This document shows positions 13,344 to 22,140 of a stretch of DNA of 23,010 nt, one piece after another; within the stretch, counting starts at the first letter, position 1; each line of letters begins with the position of its first letter. The notes under the pieces were generated by a model that was not told the DNA's origin, did no database searches, and saw nothing but the letters and a program-made list of their open reading frames with translations. The stretch is from JAAYEL01 sp964345835 (GTDB lineage Bacteria; Bacillota; Clostridia; Tissierellales; Peptoniphilaceae). The stretch spans positions 1 to 23,010 of the forward strand of contig CAYFSL010000014.1 in assembly GCA_964345835.1 (NCBI GenBank). The letters are read 5' to 3'. The position numbers and the translations under genes were made by a program.

Positions 13344-14031
13344 TACCAAGGCCTACCTCTTATCTCTTATAATATTTATTCTATATTCATACACTTTTTT
13401 TAGGAATATTCCTGTATCTCTGGCTATTTCAGCCCTAGTATCCATTAAATTTAAGAAGATATTTTTCGATTATTTTGAAAGCTCTAGGCTTAACTTCCAG
13501 CAAAGGATTTTTAGGGACTTTCTAGACCTTTTGAATTCATCCATCCTGAGCGGGCAAAATTTTTACCAGGCCCTAGCAGGGTCGGTTGATGAATTAGAAG
13601 AATATTATAATTCAAAAGCTGATCTAGTGGCTGGTCTTAGGTCAATAAAAAATGACCTGGACAATGGGAAGGGAGAAAGGCTTGCTCTTAAGGGATTTAA
13701 GGACAGGTGTCAAATCAAGGAGGGCAAAATATTTGCCGACACCCTAATTATAGCTCTGGGTTCAGGCATGGACCTAGCCAAGATAGTGTCTGCTAGTAAG
13801 GATTCAATCAATAGTCAGATGGACATTGAAATGGAAATATCCCACAGCCTAAATAATGGAAAAAGAGAGCTAATAATCATGATAGTATTGCCACTTTTTA
13901 TCCTATTTATTTTGACCAAGACAGAGATTACTAGTCTTAGCATGGTCGACTATATTATTAGGTCAGTGGTATTCGTTATGATTCTATTTTCCATATATTT
14001 TGGAGAGAAAATTGTGAATTTGGAGATTTAA
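13324..14031 (+). CDS. tadB: Tad pilus platform protein TadB
   Basis: A 235-aa T2SSF-type inner-membrane platform protein. Two hydrophobic segments lie near the N-terminus (about 10-45). A cytoplasmic domain (about 58-185) contains LLNSSILSGQNFYQALAGSV and ALGSGMDLAKIVSASKDSIN, the two repeated features of T2SSF proteins. Two helices (about 187-202 and 210-228) close the protein. TadB proteins are often about 300 aa, so the N-terminal part is somewhat short. It pairs with TadC to transmit force from TadA to the pilus base. It overlaps tadA by 20 nt and leaves a single base before tadC. Confidence 0.88.
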   Translation: MKVWTNNTKAYLLSLIIFILYSYTFFRNIPVSLAISALVSIKFKKIFFDYFESSRLNFQQRIFRDFLDLLNSSILSGQNFYQALAGSVDELEEYYNSKADLVAGLRSIKNDLDNGKGERLALKGFKDRCQIKEGKIFADTLIIALGSGMDLAKIVSASKDSINSQMDIEMEISHSLNNGKRELIIMIVLPLFILFILTKTEITSLSMVDYIIRSVVFVMILFSIYFGEKIVNLEI

Positions 14032-14032
14032 T

Positions 14033-14896
14033 ATGCTTATAAGATACATCTATATGGGCCTATTTTCATTAGTGTTTTTATCAGGTATTTTTTTAGACCT
14101 CTTGTATAGGAAAGAAATTGAATATATAAGTGACCAAGATTTGGAGATTGGAAAGTTTGAAGGGCTGTTTATATCAGGAATCTTCGTTTTTGTCGGGAAG
14201 AATAGCAAGGTCTTTTCTAGACTAGTAAACAACAAAATCAGGGATACAATCATATATTTTTATGATAGTAAATATTATAGGTTTTATGAAAATCTCTATC
14301 TTTCAAAAAAGATTTCTTTGATGGCAGTTATATTATTAGCAGGCCTCTTTCTTTTAGCCCTATCTAATGAGAAGATTTTAATCCTCCTTATTTTATTAGC
14401 TTTAATATCAGTCTATTTTCTTTATGACATCCAACAATATAGGAAATATGAAAGGATAAAATCAAACATGAAGATTCAACTTCCTAACCTATTAACCAGA
14501 CTAACCCTCTTAATCGATGCGGGAATAACCTATAGGAAGGCCATAGAAATAATAGTTGACAACCAGGATGATGAGCTATCAAAAGAGATAAGGAAGGTAC
14601 TTGATAGGGTTGAAAATGGGGAAAGTGAAAAGAATGCATATAAGCAATTAGCTAAAATGAGCGAAGATCCTTTAATTAGGAAATTTGTAAGCCTTATAGT
14701 CCAAAACATTTACAAGGGCAGTGAGGATTTTCCCTTGAGACTAAATGAATTAAGGGTTGAAAGTTTTAATTATAGCAAGTCGGTAATCCTGGAGAGGTCA
14801 CAAAAGGCGGGTCAAAAGCTTTTAATCCCCAACCTTATTATCTTTACAGGGATTATATCAAGCATCATGCTTCCGATATTATTTAAGGCGATTTAG
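14033..14896 (+). CDS. tadC: Tad pilus platform protein TadC
   Basis: 287 aa, second platform subunit. Membrane helices lie at about 7-23, 95-110, 116-131 and 262-285. The T2SSF domain (about 145-275) includes LPNLLTRLTLLIDAGITYRK and SEDPLIRKFVSLIVQNIYKG. The order after tadB and the length are normal for TadC. It starts one base after tadB stops, so it probably depends on translational coupling, because no strong ribosome binding site is seen. Confidence 0.87.
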   Translation: MLIRYIYMGLFSLVFLSGIFLDLLYRKEIEYISDQDLEIGKFEGLFISGIFVFVGKNSKVFSRLVNNKIRDTIIYFYDSKYYRFYENLYLSKKISLMAVILLAGLFLLALSNEKILILLILLALISVYFLYDIQQYRKYERIKSNMKIQLPNLLTRLTLLIDAGITYRKAIEIIVDNQDDELSKEIRKVLDRVENGESEKNAYKQLAKMSEDPLIRKFVSLIVQNIYKGSEDFPLRLNELRVESFNYSKSVILERSQKAGQKLLIPNLIIFTGIISSIMLPILFKAI

Positions 14897-14908
14897 GAGG
14901 AAAAAACA

Positions 14909-15112
14909 ATGATAAATTTATTTAATTTAATTACTAAAAAGGGGTTGATAAGGGAAAGGCTTAAATGTGAAAAGGGCGAAATAAATATGATAGCAATAGT
15001 CTTAATTATCATAGTTGTAATAATTTTAGCCGTCATATTTAAGGATAGTATGAAAAACCTGTTGGAAACAATTTTTAAGAGGATAAATGATGATATCCAA
15101 AACTTCGAATAG
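14909..15112 (+). CDS. Flp-like pilin (putative major subunit)
   Basis: 67 aa, the size of Flp pilins, placed between tadC and tadE as usual. A basic N-terminal leader ends in KCEKG (about residues 19-23). A hydrophobic helix (IAIVLIIIVVIILAVIFKDS, about 28-47) follows, then an amphipathic tail LLETIFKRINDD. This is the layout of the Flp1-like (Gram-positive) pilin family. The usual Glu at +5 after the cleaved Gly is absent: the sequence after G is EINMIAIV, with Glu at +1 instead. GGAGG lies 7 nt before ATG 14909. It is probably the main pilus subunit after cleavage by the peptidase encoded at 20139. Confidence 0.75.
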   Translation: MINLFNLITKKGLIRERLKCEKGEINMIAIVLIIIVVIILAVIFKDSMKNLLETIFKRINDDIQNFE

Positions 15113-15521
15113 GCTTTTATCCGATGAGCTAGGGGCTGTAGAATTTGTTGAAAGCAGCCTCGTATTCACTTCTATATTGATATTCATAGGCTTATTAGTC
15201 ATCTTAACCTTCTCCAGTCTTAAGGCGATTTACACGCAGGAATCCACATATTTTTCCCTACTCAATTCCTTAGTAGAAGATGATGCGAAAGAAACTAGGA
15301 GGGATGAGTCAATTAAGAGGTCTAATGGAATTATATATTCTTTTAGGAGAAAAGACCTATCTGATAACAAGACCCTGGAGTTAAGTAGGATAAACTTTTA
15401 TTCCTTTTCAAGGAAAGTAGATTTTATAAATGACTTTGTCGAAGAATTTGGCATTGATGACAAACTTAGTGAAATTTATAAGTCAAAGTCGGAAGCCCTA
15501 CAAAGTCGTCTAGAAAAATAA
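15087..15521 (+). CDS. TadE-like pseudopilin 1
   Basis: 144 aa with one N-terminal membrane helix (about 24-45) preceded by SDELGAVEFVESSLVF. This resembles the TadE pseudopilin start (G-x-x-x-[VE]-E), so it may be cut after G16 by the prepilin peptidase. The rest is a mostly charged, helical extracellular region. The gene starts inside the pilin gene (26-nt overlap), with AGAGG before the ATG. TadE/F proteins are minor pilins needed for assembly in known Tad systems. Family inferred from the N-terminus and the position. Confidence 0.68.
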   Translation: MMISKTSNRLLSDELGAVEFVESSLVFTSILIFIGLLVILTFSSLKAIYTQESTYFSLLNSLVEDDAKETRRDESIKRSNGIIYSFRRKDLSDNKTLELSRINFYSFSRKVDFINDFVEEFGIDDKLSEIYKSKSEALQSRLEK

Positions 15522-15532
15522 AGGAAGGTAAA

Positions 15533-18500
15533 ATGAAAAAGAAAATCCAAGGGTCAGTCTCAGTCTTTCTCGCTTTAATTCTTCTGCCTACCTACCTTTT
15601 ATCGATTGCGGGAGTGGATGGAGCCAGGCTTTATGCTGGAAATAACTACTTGTTTTTGGCTAATGAGGCAGGTGTAGAGAGCTTAAAACTCAACTATGAT
15701 AAAAGCCTAAGAAACCATTTTAACCTATATGGACTAGACCAGGCAGGGGATGAGGGAGGTATGGACAAGATGGTTAAGAGGGTAGTCGAAAAAAATCTTA
15801 CATCTAACAATAAAGCCTATAACAAACTTAAACTGATAGATGTAAAATTAACCCTCGATAAAAATACCAGTCTAGCAAATCCAGAAATCCTTAAAAATCA
15901 AATATATGACTATATGAAATACAGGTTGCCTACAAAAGAAATCCATTCATTTATGAACCTTATCCAGGCCTCAGAAGAAAGTGAAAAATACGGGCAGTTG
16001 ATGGAAAAAAGATATGCCTATAATGAAGAACTAGAGAAGAAAAACAAAGACATATCAAACCTTAATCAAGACTTATTGACCTATTCGACAGATAGCAAAT
16101 ATGTGATAGATCACTTCCAATCTTTTATGGTGGAAAAAGAGTCTTTAAGAAAAAATTACCAGGAAAAGTCAGCCCATATAAAAGCCCTAGACCAGACTAA
16201 TTATGATTATTCTAAATGGGGGATTGACTCTTTAAGAAATGAAGTAAGGAGACTTTTAGACGGCGATATTCGGGACAAGATATTTTCCCTTTCAGATTTC
16301 ATAGAAGAAAATATGACATCAGATAAAAAAGAAGAATACTATAAGCTTTTACAAGCTAAGATTTTAGAACTAAAGCCAGTATTAGACAGGATACTATCAA
16401 TAAATAAAATAAAAAGATTTGAATATATTTATAAATTTAAGGATAAGGAAAAAGACCTTATCAAAGAACTTGACAAAATCAATGGGGAAAGGGTAAAGCT
16501 AGTAGCCAACTACAACAAAGCCCTTAAAGATGAGGCGTTAAAATTTATATCAGACTATGAACCCATGTCAAAGAGAATAAAAAGCCTGACTAAAACATCA
16601 CATAATATCGATGAGGGATTACAAAGCTTGACTGATAATACTAAAGAGTTATCAAGTAAACTTGCAGACTGGAAAAAAGCCCTTGAAGGGGTTGAGGATC
16701 CACATATTAAGGCTGAATTAAGAAGTGAGTTTGAGCTTAAAGAAAAGAACTATAACCTGACTGAAATTAAATCCTTTTCAAGGCAATTATTTAAGGATAG
16801 GGATAAACTTGGGCAACTGGACGCAAGGATTTTTAGCCCAAGTGGGATGCTTGAAGGCTTGAAGGAATCTTATGATAAATTTTTTGCCCTGGAAAAAGAC
16901 CTCTTCCTAGAAGACATGAAAATATTAATGATCAACAGTCCAGATTCTAATAATTTTTTTGTTAACTTCGTAAAAAACTCTTCAGGGAAATCGTCTAGTG
17001 GGGAAAAAGATACAGAATCAAAGGGACTTTTAGATAAGCTTAAGGCTGCAAATAAAAAATTAAATAATAAAAGTGAAGAGAAAAAATCTATATTTGATTA
17101 TATAGGGGAAGAAAAATTTCTAGAGATAATGGGAAGTAACCAGGTAAACATATTGAATAATACCGCTAGTTTTGCCAACGCTGACCTGAAAAATTCATCA
17201 GACCTAAAAAAACTTTACTCTTCTATAAACCACCCCAAATACTACAAAGACAGGAATACATTTTTGGAAAATATTTTCATTAGCTTTTATATTGATGAAA
17301 AATTTTCTGATAAATTCATAGAGCTTGATGGAAAGACTTTTCCCCAAAAAGAATATATCCTTTTTGGGTCAAAAAACCTGGCTAGTAACATTCACAAGCT
17401 CCAGGCCTCAATCTTTGGGATGAGACTTGTTACTAACACCGTCTACGCCTTTACTAACCACAATATAAGAAGGCAAGCCCTCATGCTAGCGGCAGGAGTT
17501 GCAGGTTGGACAGGAATAGGGGTTCCCATTATGCAGGGGATAATACTCTCCCTTATGGCCTTTGCTGAGAGTGGGCTAGACACCCACAAACTTTCTGAAG
17601 GAAAGCCCGTTGAGCTATATAAAAATAATTCGAGCTGGCAGATGTCTCTCGATGGTTTAAAAAATGTAGCTATAGAGAATGTAAAAGACTTGTCTAAAAA
17701 AAGTATAGACAAGGTATTTGATAAGGCAGAGGATATCCTTCAGGAGGCTAGAAAAGGGTCCTTTAATAGTCTAAACCAATTCATAAGTCAGAGTAAGGAT
17801 TCAATAATTCAAAGGGTTAGTGGGGCTATCCTTGTACCAATCCAAAACAAGATAATTGACCTTTTGACCAACCAGACTCAGGAGGTTGATGAGGAGTTTA
17901 ACAAGCTATTTAAGCAATTAAGAGAAGACTCCTACTTAGAGCAGGACCCAGTTTTGCGAAAAGTCAGACTTGACCTAATTAATCTCTTGGAAAGGGACTA
18001 TAAGCCCAGCCTTACAAAGATGTTAAAAGACAAGGCATCTGTTGGTACACAACAGGTTCTGGACTATATAGATGAGATGATTTCAAGAGTGGAAAAGGGC
18101 TTACTTAAGCAATCGTCTAAGGCTGAAGAAGAGTTAAAAGAAAAGATAACTAGCCTATCAAATAAGGGGGCAAAAAAAGTAAACGATCAGGTTAACCAGG
18201 CTATAGATGACTACCTTTCTAAAATAAGCGGATATAAGGGGACTAAAGACGGGGATAAGTCCCTGCAAAGCATAAAGTCGGGCTTGAGCTTTGACTATGG
18301 CGACTACCTGAAATTATTTACCTTCTTATCACTTTCAGCTGGTAATAAAGAGGAAATATTAAGGAGGGTAGCTTTAATTATCGATATTGAAATGAATGCA
18401 ATTAAGGGGGCTTTTGATATTCAAAAAACCTACACAAGGTTTAGAGTAAATAGCAAGGCTAGCATTAGTCTAGTCCTAGATGTTTTTTCAGATAAGAAAA

Positions 18501-18550
18501 GAAAAAAGGTATATGAAGGGAGTTTGGAGGGGGCATATGACGACTTTTAA
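15533..18550 (+). CDS. giant TadG-like / DUF5702-type surface protein
   Basis: 1005 aa. The N-terminus KKIQGSVSVFLALILLPTYL (3-22) is a pseudopilin-like membrane anchor. It is followed by GARLYAGNNYLFLANEAGVE and YDKSLRNHFNLYGLDQ, the hallmark start of DUF5702 proteins in Gram-positive Tad loci. Residues about 145-430 are rich in K, E, L and D and look coiled-coil. A second hydrophobic stretch lies at about 645-675 (AAGVAGWTGIGVPIMQGIIL). The C-terminal segment DYGDYLKLFTFLSLSAG and RRVALIIDIEMN (about 916-955) matches the family's conserved end. AAGGAAGG precedes the start. Probably a long extracellular or membrane-spanning part of the pilus base or tip; exact role unknown. Confidence 0.75.
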   Translation: MKKKIQGSVSVFLALILLPTYLLSIAGVDGARLYAGNNYLFLANEAGVESLKLNYDKSLRNHFNLYGLDQAGDEGGMDKMVKRVVEKNLTSNNKAYNKLKLIDVKLTLDKNTSLANPEILKNQIYDYMKYRLPTKEIHSFMNLIQASEESEKYGQLMEKRYAYNEELEKKNKDISNLNQDLLTYSTDSKYVIDHFQSFMVEKESLRKNYQEKSAHIKALDQTNYDYSKWGIDSLRNEVRRLLDGDIRDKIFSLSDFIEENMTSDKKEEYYKLLQAKILELKPVLDRILSINKIKRFEYIYKFKDKEKDLIKELDKINGERVKLVANYNKALKDEALKFISDYEPMSKRIKSLTKTSHNIDEGLQSLTDNTKELSSKLADWKKALEGVEDPHIKAELRSEFELKEKNYNLTEIKSFSRQLFKDRDKLGQLDARIFSPSGMLEGLKESYDKFFALEKDLFLEDMKILMINSPDSNNFFVNFVKNSSGKSSSGEKDTESKGLLDKLKAANKKLNNKSEEKKSIFDYIGEEKFLEIMGSNQVNILNNTASFANADLKNSSDLKKLYSSINHPKYYKDRNTFLENIFISFYIDEKFSDKFIELDGKTFPQKEYILFGSKNLASNIHKLQASIFGMRLVTNTVYAFTNHNIRRQALMLAAGVAGWTGIGVPIMQGIILSLMAFAESGLDTHKLSEGKPVELYKNNSSWQMSLDGLKNVAIENVKDLSKKSIDKVFDKAEDILQEARKGSFNSLNQFISQSKDSIIQRVSGAILVPIQNKIIDLLTNQTQEVDEEFNKLFKQLREDSYLEQDPVLRKVRLDLINLLERDYKPSLTKMLKDKASVGTQQVLDYIDEMISRVEKGLLKQSSKAEEELKEKITSLSNKGAKKVNDQVNQAIDDYLSKISGYKGTKDGDKSLQSIKSGLSFDYGDYLKLFTFLSLSAGNKEEILRRVALIIDIEMNAIKGAFDIQKTYTRFRVNSKASISLVLDVFSDKKRKKVYEGSLEGAYDDF

Positions 18551-19082
18551 GAAAATAATAACCTGCATGATAGTCTTGCTTATACTTTCATCTTGTAGCA
18601 AAGAGGCGAATTTAGGTAAGGGCAAGGAGGAAAAGCCTTCTAGACAAGACCAATCAGAAAAAACTTTAACAAAAACTAGTGCTAAAGCAAAAATAGATAA
18701 AAGCTGGACGAAAAAATTAGGAGCATATGGGATCTACTATAAAAAGGGGGATGTAACTATCATACAAAACTATATAGAAGAGGACCAGATAAGCCTTGAA
18801 GACCTGGTAAGTGAAGTTGTTGAAAGCTTGGCTTTCTGGGATTTGGAAAACTTTTATGGCAACGAAAAAATCACTGAAGCGACAAAGCACTTATCTAATA
18901 AGAAAATTAAAAGGGGCTTTAGCGGAAAAAACGTCTATGACATAGAAGTTATTGGGGGCAAATTGGAAGAAAAACTATCATATATGAAGCTTATTGTCCA
19001 AGATGACTTTAGCTACCTAGTTATCGTATCAGACATGAAAGATTTAGTAGAGAATAGCTACCATGAAATATACCAAAGATAG
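18537..19082 (+). CDS. lipoprotein of the Tad locus
   Basis: 181 aa. The signal peptide TTFKKIITCMIVLLILSSC ends in a lipobox LSSC with Cys20, so it should be lipid-anchored on the outer face of the membrane. A charged low-complexity linker (about 21-55) is followed by a small globular domain of about 125 residues with alternating strands and helices. The frame is open from 18480, but ATG 18537 has GGAGGGGG upstream and gives a perfect signal peptide. It overlaps the preceding gene by 14 nt and the next by 20 nt, so it is part of the pilus operon. The globular domain is not recognised. An accessory role at the pilus base, perhaps like TadD-type lipoproteins, is a guess. Confidence 0.82.
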   Translation: MTTFKKIITCMIVLLILSSCSKEANLGKGKEEKPSRQDQSEKTLTKTSAKAKIDKSWTKKLGAYGIYYKKGDVTIIQNYIEEDQISLEDLVSEVVESLAFWDLENFYGNEKITEATKHLSNKKIKRGFSGKNVYDIEVIGGKLEEKLSYMKLIVQDDFSYLVIVSDMKDLVENSYHEIYQR

Positions 19083-20142
19083 ACAAAAAGGAATAATTAC
19101 AATAGAAGCCTCCCTAGTATTTTTTCTTTTTGTAATGGGCTACATCTACATCAATTATATGGCCTTGACTAGTCATGTAGAATCGAACATTAAGAAAGCC
19201 CTTAATTCCACCTGCCTAGAGTTGGCTAATTATGGCCAACTTTTGGATAATACCAGGGCCCTAGATTATATTTCTAAGCCAGACTCTAGCAAGCTCCTAA
19301 AAGACCTTTCTAAGAAAGGACAAGAACTTTTGGAAGAGGATGATTTGTCCCTAGACAAGGCGATCAAGGAGGTTAAAGAAGCCCTAGCAGAAGTAGCTGC
19401 AACAAAGGCTAAAGAAAAAGTCTATAACAAGCTATTAGGGGAAATGCTTAAAAAGAATCTTCCTAGCAAGGACTATCTGGAAAAGGTTTATATAAAAAAT
19501 GGAGCCAAGGGACTAGATTTTTCAAAGTCAAGGATATTTGATAAGGGGGATGTGGACCTTATTCTAGAGTATGAGTTTTCTATTGAATTAATAAATGGAA
19601 TAAAGATAAATCGAAAAGTCGGCCAGGAAGCTTTTGTAACCAGTAAGCTAGAAGCTTCTGAAATAAACTCTAATGATGATAGCGCCGATGAGAAAGCTTC
19701 CATCTGGAAGGAGACAAACTTCAAGAGAGGGAGGTATCTTGCGGCTTATGTTAGACAACTTGGCCTTGGTCAGGTCTTAAAAGCTGGACAAGCTGTTGAC
19801 ATCTATAACCCGTCATCCAACAGTATTTATCAATTTCACTCGGTAAATATTTTTTCAAAATCCTACAGTCAGAATTCAGATGGAAAGGTCAAACTTAAAG
19901 AAGAAGACATAGAAAAACTATTTAGAAGTTTTACCAGCAAGATGTCCACTAACATTGAAAAACTTGGAGGAAAGGTAATTACTGATAAAGGGCAGGAGAT
20001 AAGCTTCAAGGATAATGTTAATAAGGTGATCCTTCTTGTTGTCCCAAATGAAGCTAAGGAATTTGAGGAAAGTTTATTAGCTATAGCAGCTAAGTTAGAA
20101 GGTTACTCATTTAAAATAATATATAAGGAAAATGCCTTATGA
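19063..20142 (+). CDS. TadE-like pseudopilin 2 (long form)
   Basis: 359 aa. The N-terminus is a textbook prepilin site, RQKG-IITIEASLVFFLF, with Gly10 before the cut and Glu15 at +5, followed by a hydrophobic helix (about 11-33). This is the best substrate for the peptidase encoded next. The long extracellular part has a helical region (about 38-125) and a mixed domain ending in KVILLVVPNEAKEFEESLLA. It overlaps the lipoprotein gene by 20 nt and the peptidase gene by 4 nt (ATGA). It is probably a minor pilin or tip protein. Larger than common TadE/F proteins (about 150-200 aa). Confidence 0.75.
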   Translation: MKYTKDRQKGIITIEASLVFFLFVMGYIYINYMALTSHVESNIKKALNSTCLELANYGQLLDNTRALDYISKPDSSKLLKDLSKKGQELLEEDDLSLDKAIKEVKEALAEVAATKAKEKVYNKLLGEMLKKNLPSKDYLEKVYIKNGAKGLDFSKSRIFDKGDVDLILEYEFSIELINGIKINRKVGQEAFVTSKLEASEINSNDDSADEKASIWKETNFKRGRYLAAYVRQLGLGQVLKAGQAVDIYNPSSNSIYQFHSVNIFSKSYSQNSDGKVKLKEEDIEKLFRSFTSKMSTNIEKLGGKVITDKGQEISFKDNVNKVILLVVPNEAKEFEESLLAIAAKLEGYSFKIIYKENAL

Positions 20143-20687
20143 TTCCAATACTTACAATCTTATTATTTATATATGTCAAAAACAGGAGAAATAAAGATTT
20201 TGAATCAGCTGACCTTAAAAGTCAACCACTAATTTTTGATTATATTTTTTTATCTTTAGTAGCCCTGGCAAGTTACAAAATCCAGGATTGGCTCCTAGTG
20301 CTTTTAGGAGGAATCTCCATTGTGGACTATAGGGAAAAGATAATAGAAAATTCTCTCAACCTACTAATACTTATCTTTAGTGTCCCAAATCTTATCATAG
20401 TCAACTTAAAAACCCTTAACACACCCTTATTTTTAAGTAGCATATTCCTTTTAGTACTAATGTCCATATTTTCTCTTTCTGGCGGAGGGTTGGGATTTGG
20501 GGATATTAAACTTCTACTAGCATTGACTATTAGCAGGGGGGGAGGCTTTCTATTTTCCGCCATGTTTATTACAGCCATCCTTATCTTTGCCCGTGCTAGT
20601 ATTTCCCTAATAAAAGAAAAAGATACGAAGTTACAAATCCCCCTAGCCCCCTATATATTTTTCTCAACCCTATTAATAAGCATCTAG
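20139..20687 (+). CDS. prepilin peptidase (TadV/CpaA-like, A24 family)
   Basis: A 182-aa membrane aspartic protease that cleaves the leader of Flp and TadE-type proteins at the cytoplasmic face. Both catalytic aspartates are visible: D63 in ISIVDYREKIIENSLN and D122 in GLGFGDIKLLLAL (the GxGD motif). About six hydrophobic helices, with no N-terminal methylase-like domain, as is normal for TadV/CpaA. It starts within the stop codon of the preceding gene. Because the whole locus has only one peptidase, it must process every pilin-like protein here. Confidence 0.88.
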   Translation: MIPILTILLFIYVKNRRNKDFESADLKSQPLIFDYIFLSLVALASYKIQDWLLVLLGGISIVDYREKIIENSLNLLILIFSVPNLIIVNLKTLNTPLFLSSIFLLVLMSIFSLSGGGLGFGDIKLLLALTISRGGGFLFSAMFITAILIFARASISLIKEKDTKLQIPLAPYIFFSTLLISI

Positions 20688-20731
20688 GCTTATCCATATA
20701 TTTTCAATTTAACATAAAAAGCGAGGAAGAA

Positions 20732-22140
20732 ATGAAAAGATATATTAGTGTTAGCATGGTTATTTTAATAGTTGCATCATGGTTGATATTTCAAAAAAGT
20801 ATTAATACCAGACAGGTCAACTATGAAAAACAAGTCAATATGGGGGATGAATATGCCGCTATGGGGGCCTATATAGATGCTATGAAATCCTACGATAAGG
20901 CCATAAAATATGCTGATGACAATAGTGACAAGCTATATGTTAAAAAATTCAATATTTACATGAAAGAAGAGAAACTAAACGAGGCTAAAAACACCCTTAG
21001 TATTATATATAAACAAGGGGGAGAAGTTGANNNNNNNNNNNNNNNNNNNNNNNNNNNNNNNNNNNNNNNNNNNNNNNNNNNNNNNNNNNNNNNNNNNNNN
21101 NNNNNNNNNNNNNNNNNNNNNNNNNNNNNNATAAACAAGGGGGAGAAGTTGAAAAACTAGCAGGTGAATACCTAAAAAAATCTATAGAGAACAAGGACTA
21201 TGAAAGGGTAAATGCCTTTATTGAGGAATTTAGAAATTTAGAGGCTAGTAAAAAATATCAAGACGAGATGAAGTTTATCTTAGAAGAAAATAAATCTATT
21301 TATTCAAAGGTTATTCAAGAGGGAAAAAGCTATAGCTTGGTGGAAGTAAATGGAAATTATCGTTTAATAAATTCTAAGGATAGGACTATTTTTAACAAAA
21401 AGGAAGGGGAAATAAGGGGCTTTGATGAAGAAAAATCTTTAATTACATTTAGTGAGAATGGAAAAAATATTTTACTAGACTTTGAAAACAATACCAGGTC
21501 TATCTTAAAAAGAGGAGAAATAAAGCCCTTTAATGGAGGAAGGTATGTGTTAATTGAACCGACCAGGCAGACTTTACTTGACCAACTAAATAGCCCCCTA
21601 ATTCAGGCGAATAAGATAGGGACCTTTAGCAGTGGAAAGACCTATATCTTACAGGATAGAAAGTTGAGAATTGTCGACCAAAAGTTAAATACTATTAGAG
21701 AATTCGAGGCAGAGGATGTAAAGGAAAACCCAATAGGCCAGGGAGTAGTAGATAATAAGATAATCCTAATTTCTGACGACGGAGTTAGAAAAAAGGAGAA
21801 AATATGCAGTATTGAAACGGGGAAATGCTCCAAATACTATGACGAAATTGACTTTAGTAGAAATAGTTTTATAGCGGTAAAAGAAAATGGGAAGTGGGGA
21901 TTTATAGGCCAGGATTTTAGGGAAGTAGCAAGTCCGATTTATGGCTATGCCAGATCTTTTTCAGATGACATAGGTATAGTAAAAACAAGAGAAGACCTAT
22001 ATTTAATCGACAAAGCCCTCAAAACAAAAAAGATGCCATTATACCTAGATATATTGGGATTCAATGAAGAAGGAATTGGATTTGCCAAAAGTCATATAGG
22101 TTGGAAACAAGTAAAATTAGCAAAGAGGATAAAAAAATGA
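20732..22140 (+). CDS. membrane-anchored TPR/WG-repeat protein, split by a 100-N assembly gap
   Basis: The frames 20732-21030 and 21153-22140 are one gene: the 22 bp on each side of the Ns are identical, and removing the Ns and one copy gives 1287 nt and a continuous 428-aa protein. An N-terminal membrane helix (about 4-20) is followed by TPR-like helices (about 31-105: NMGDEYAAMGAYIDAMKSYD and KEEKLNEAKNTLSIIYKQ). The C-terminal half has beta-rich WG-like repeats, best seen in KENGKWGFIGQDFREVASPI. No catalytic motif is seen. The ribosome binding site is GAGGAAG before ATG 20732. Its stop overlaps the next start (ATGA). Probably a surface or periplasm-side scaffold of the pilus machine; TPR proteins (TadD) occur in other Tad loci. 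Confidence 0.85.
21009..21152. other. scaffold gap (100 N) with duplicated 22-bp contig ends
   Basis: The Ns occupy 21031-21130, exactly 100. The 22 bp before (21009-21030) and after (21131-21152) are identical, beginning ATAAACAAGGGGGAG. This is an unmerged contig overlap and not a natural repeat. Confidence 0.92.

Noticed and set aside
21268..22140. A stand-alone 290-residue WG-repeat gene starting at 21268
   Set aside because: It has no ribosome binding site and is in frame with 20732 once the gap is collapsed.
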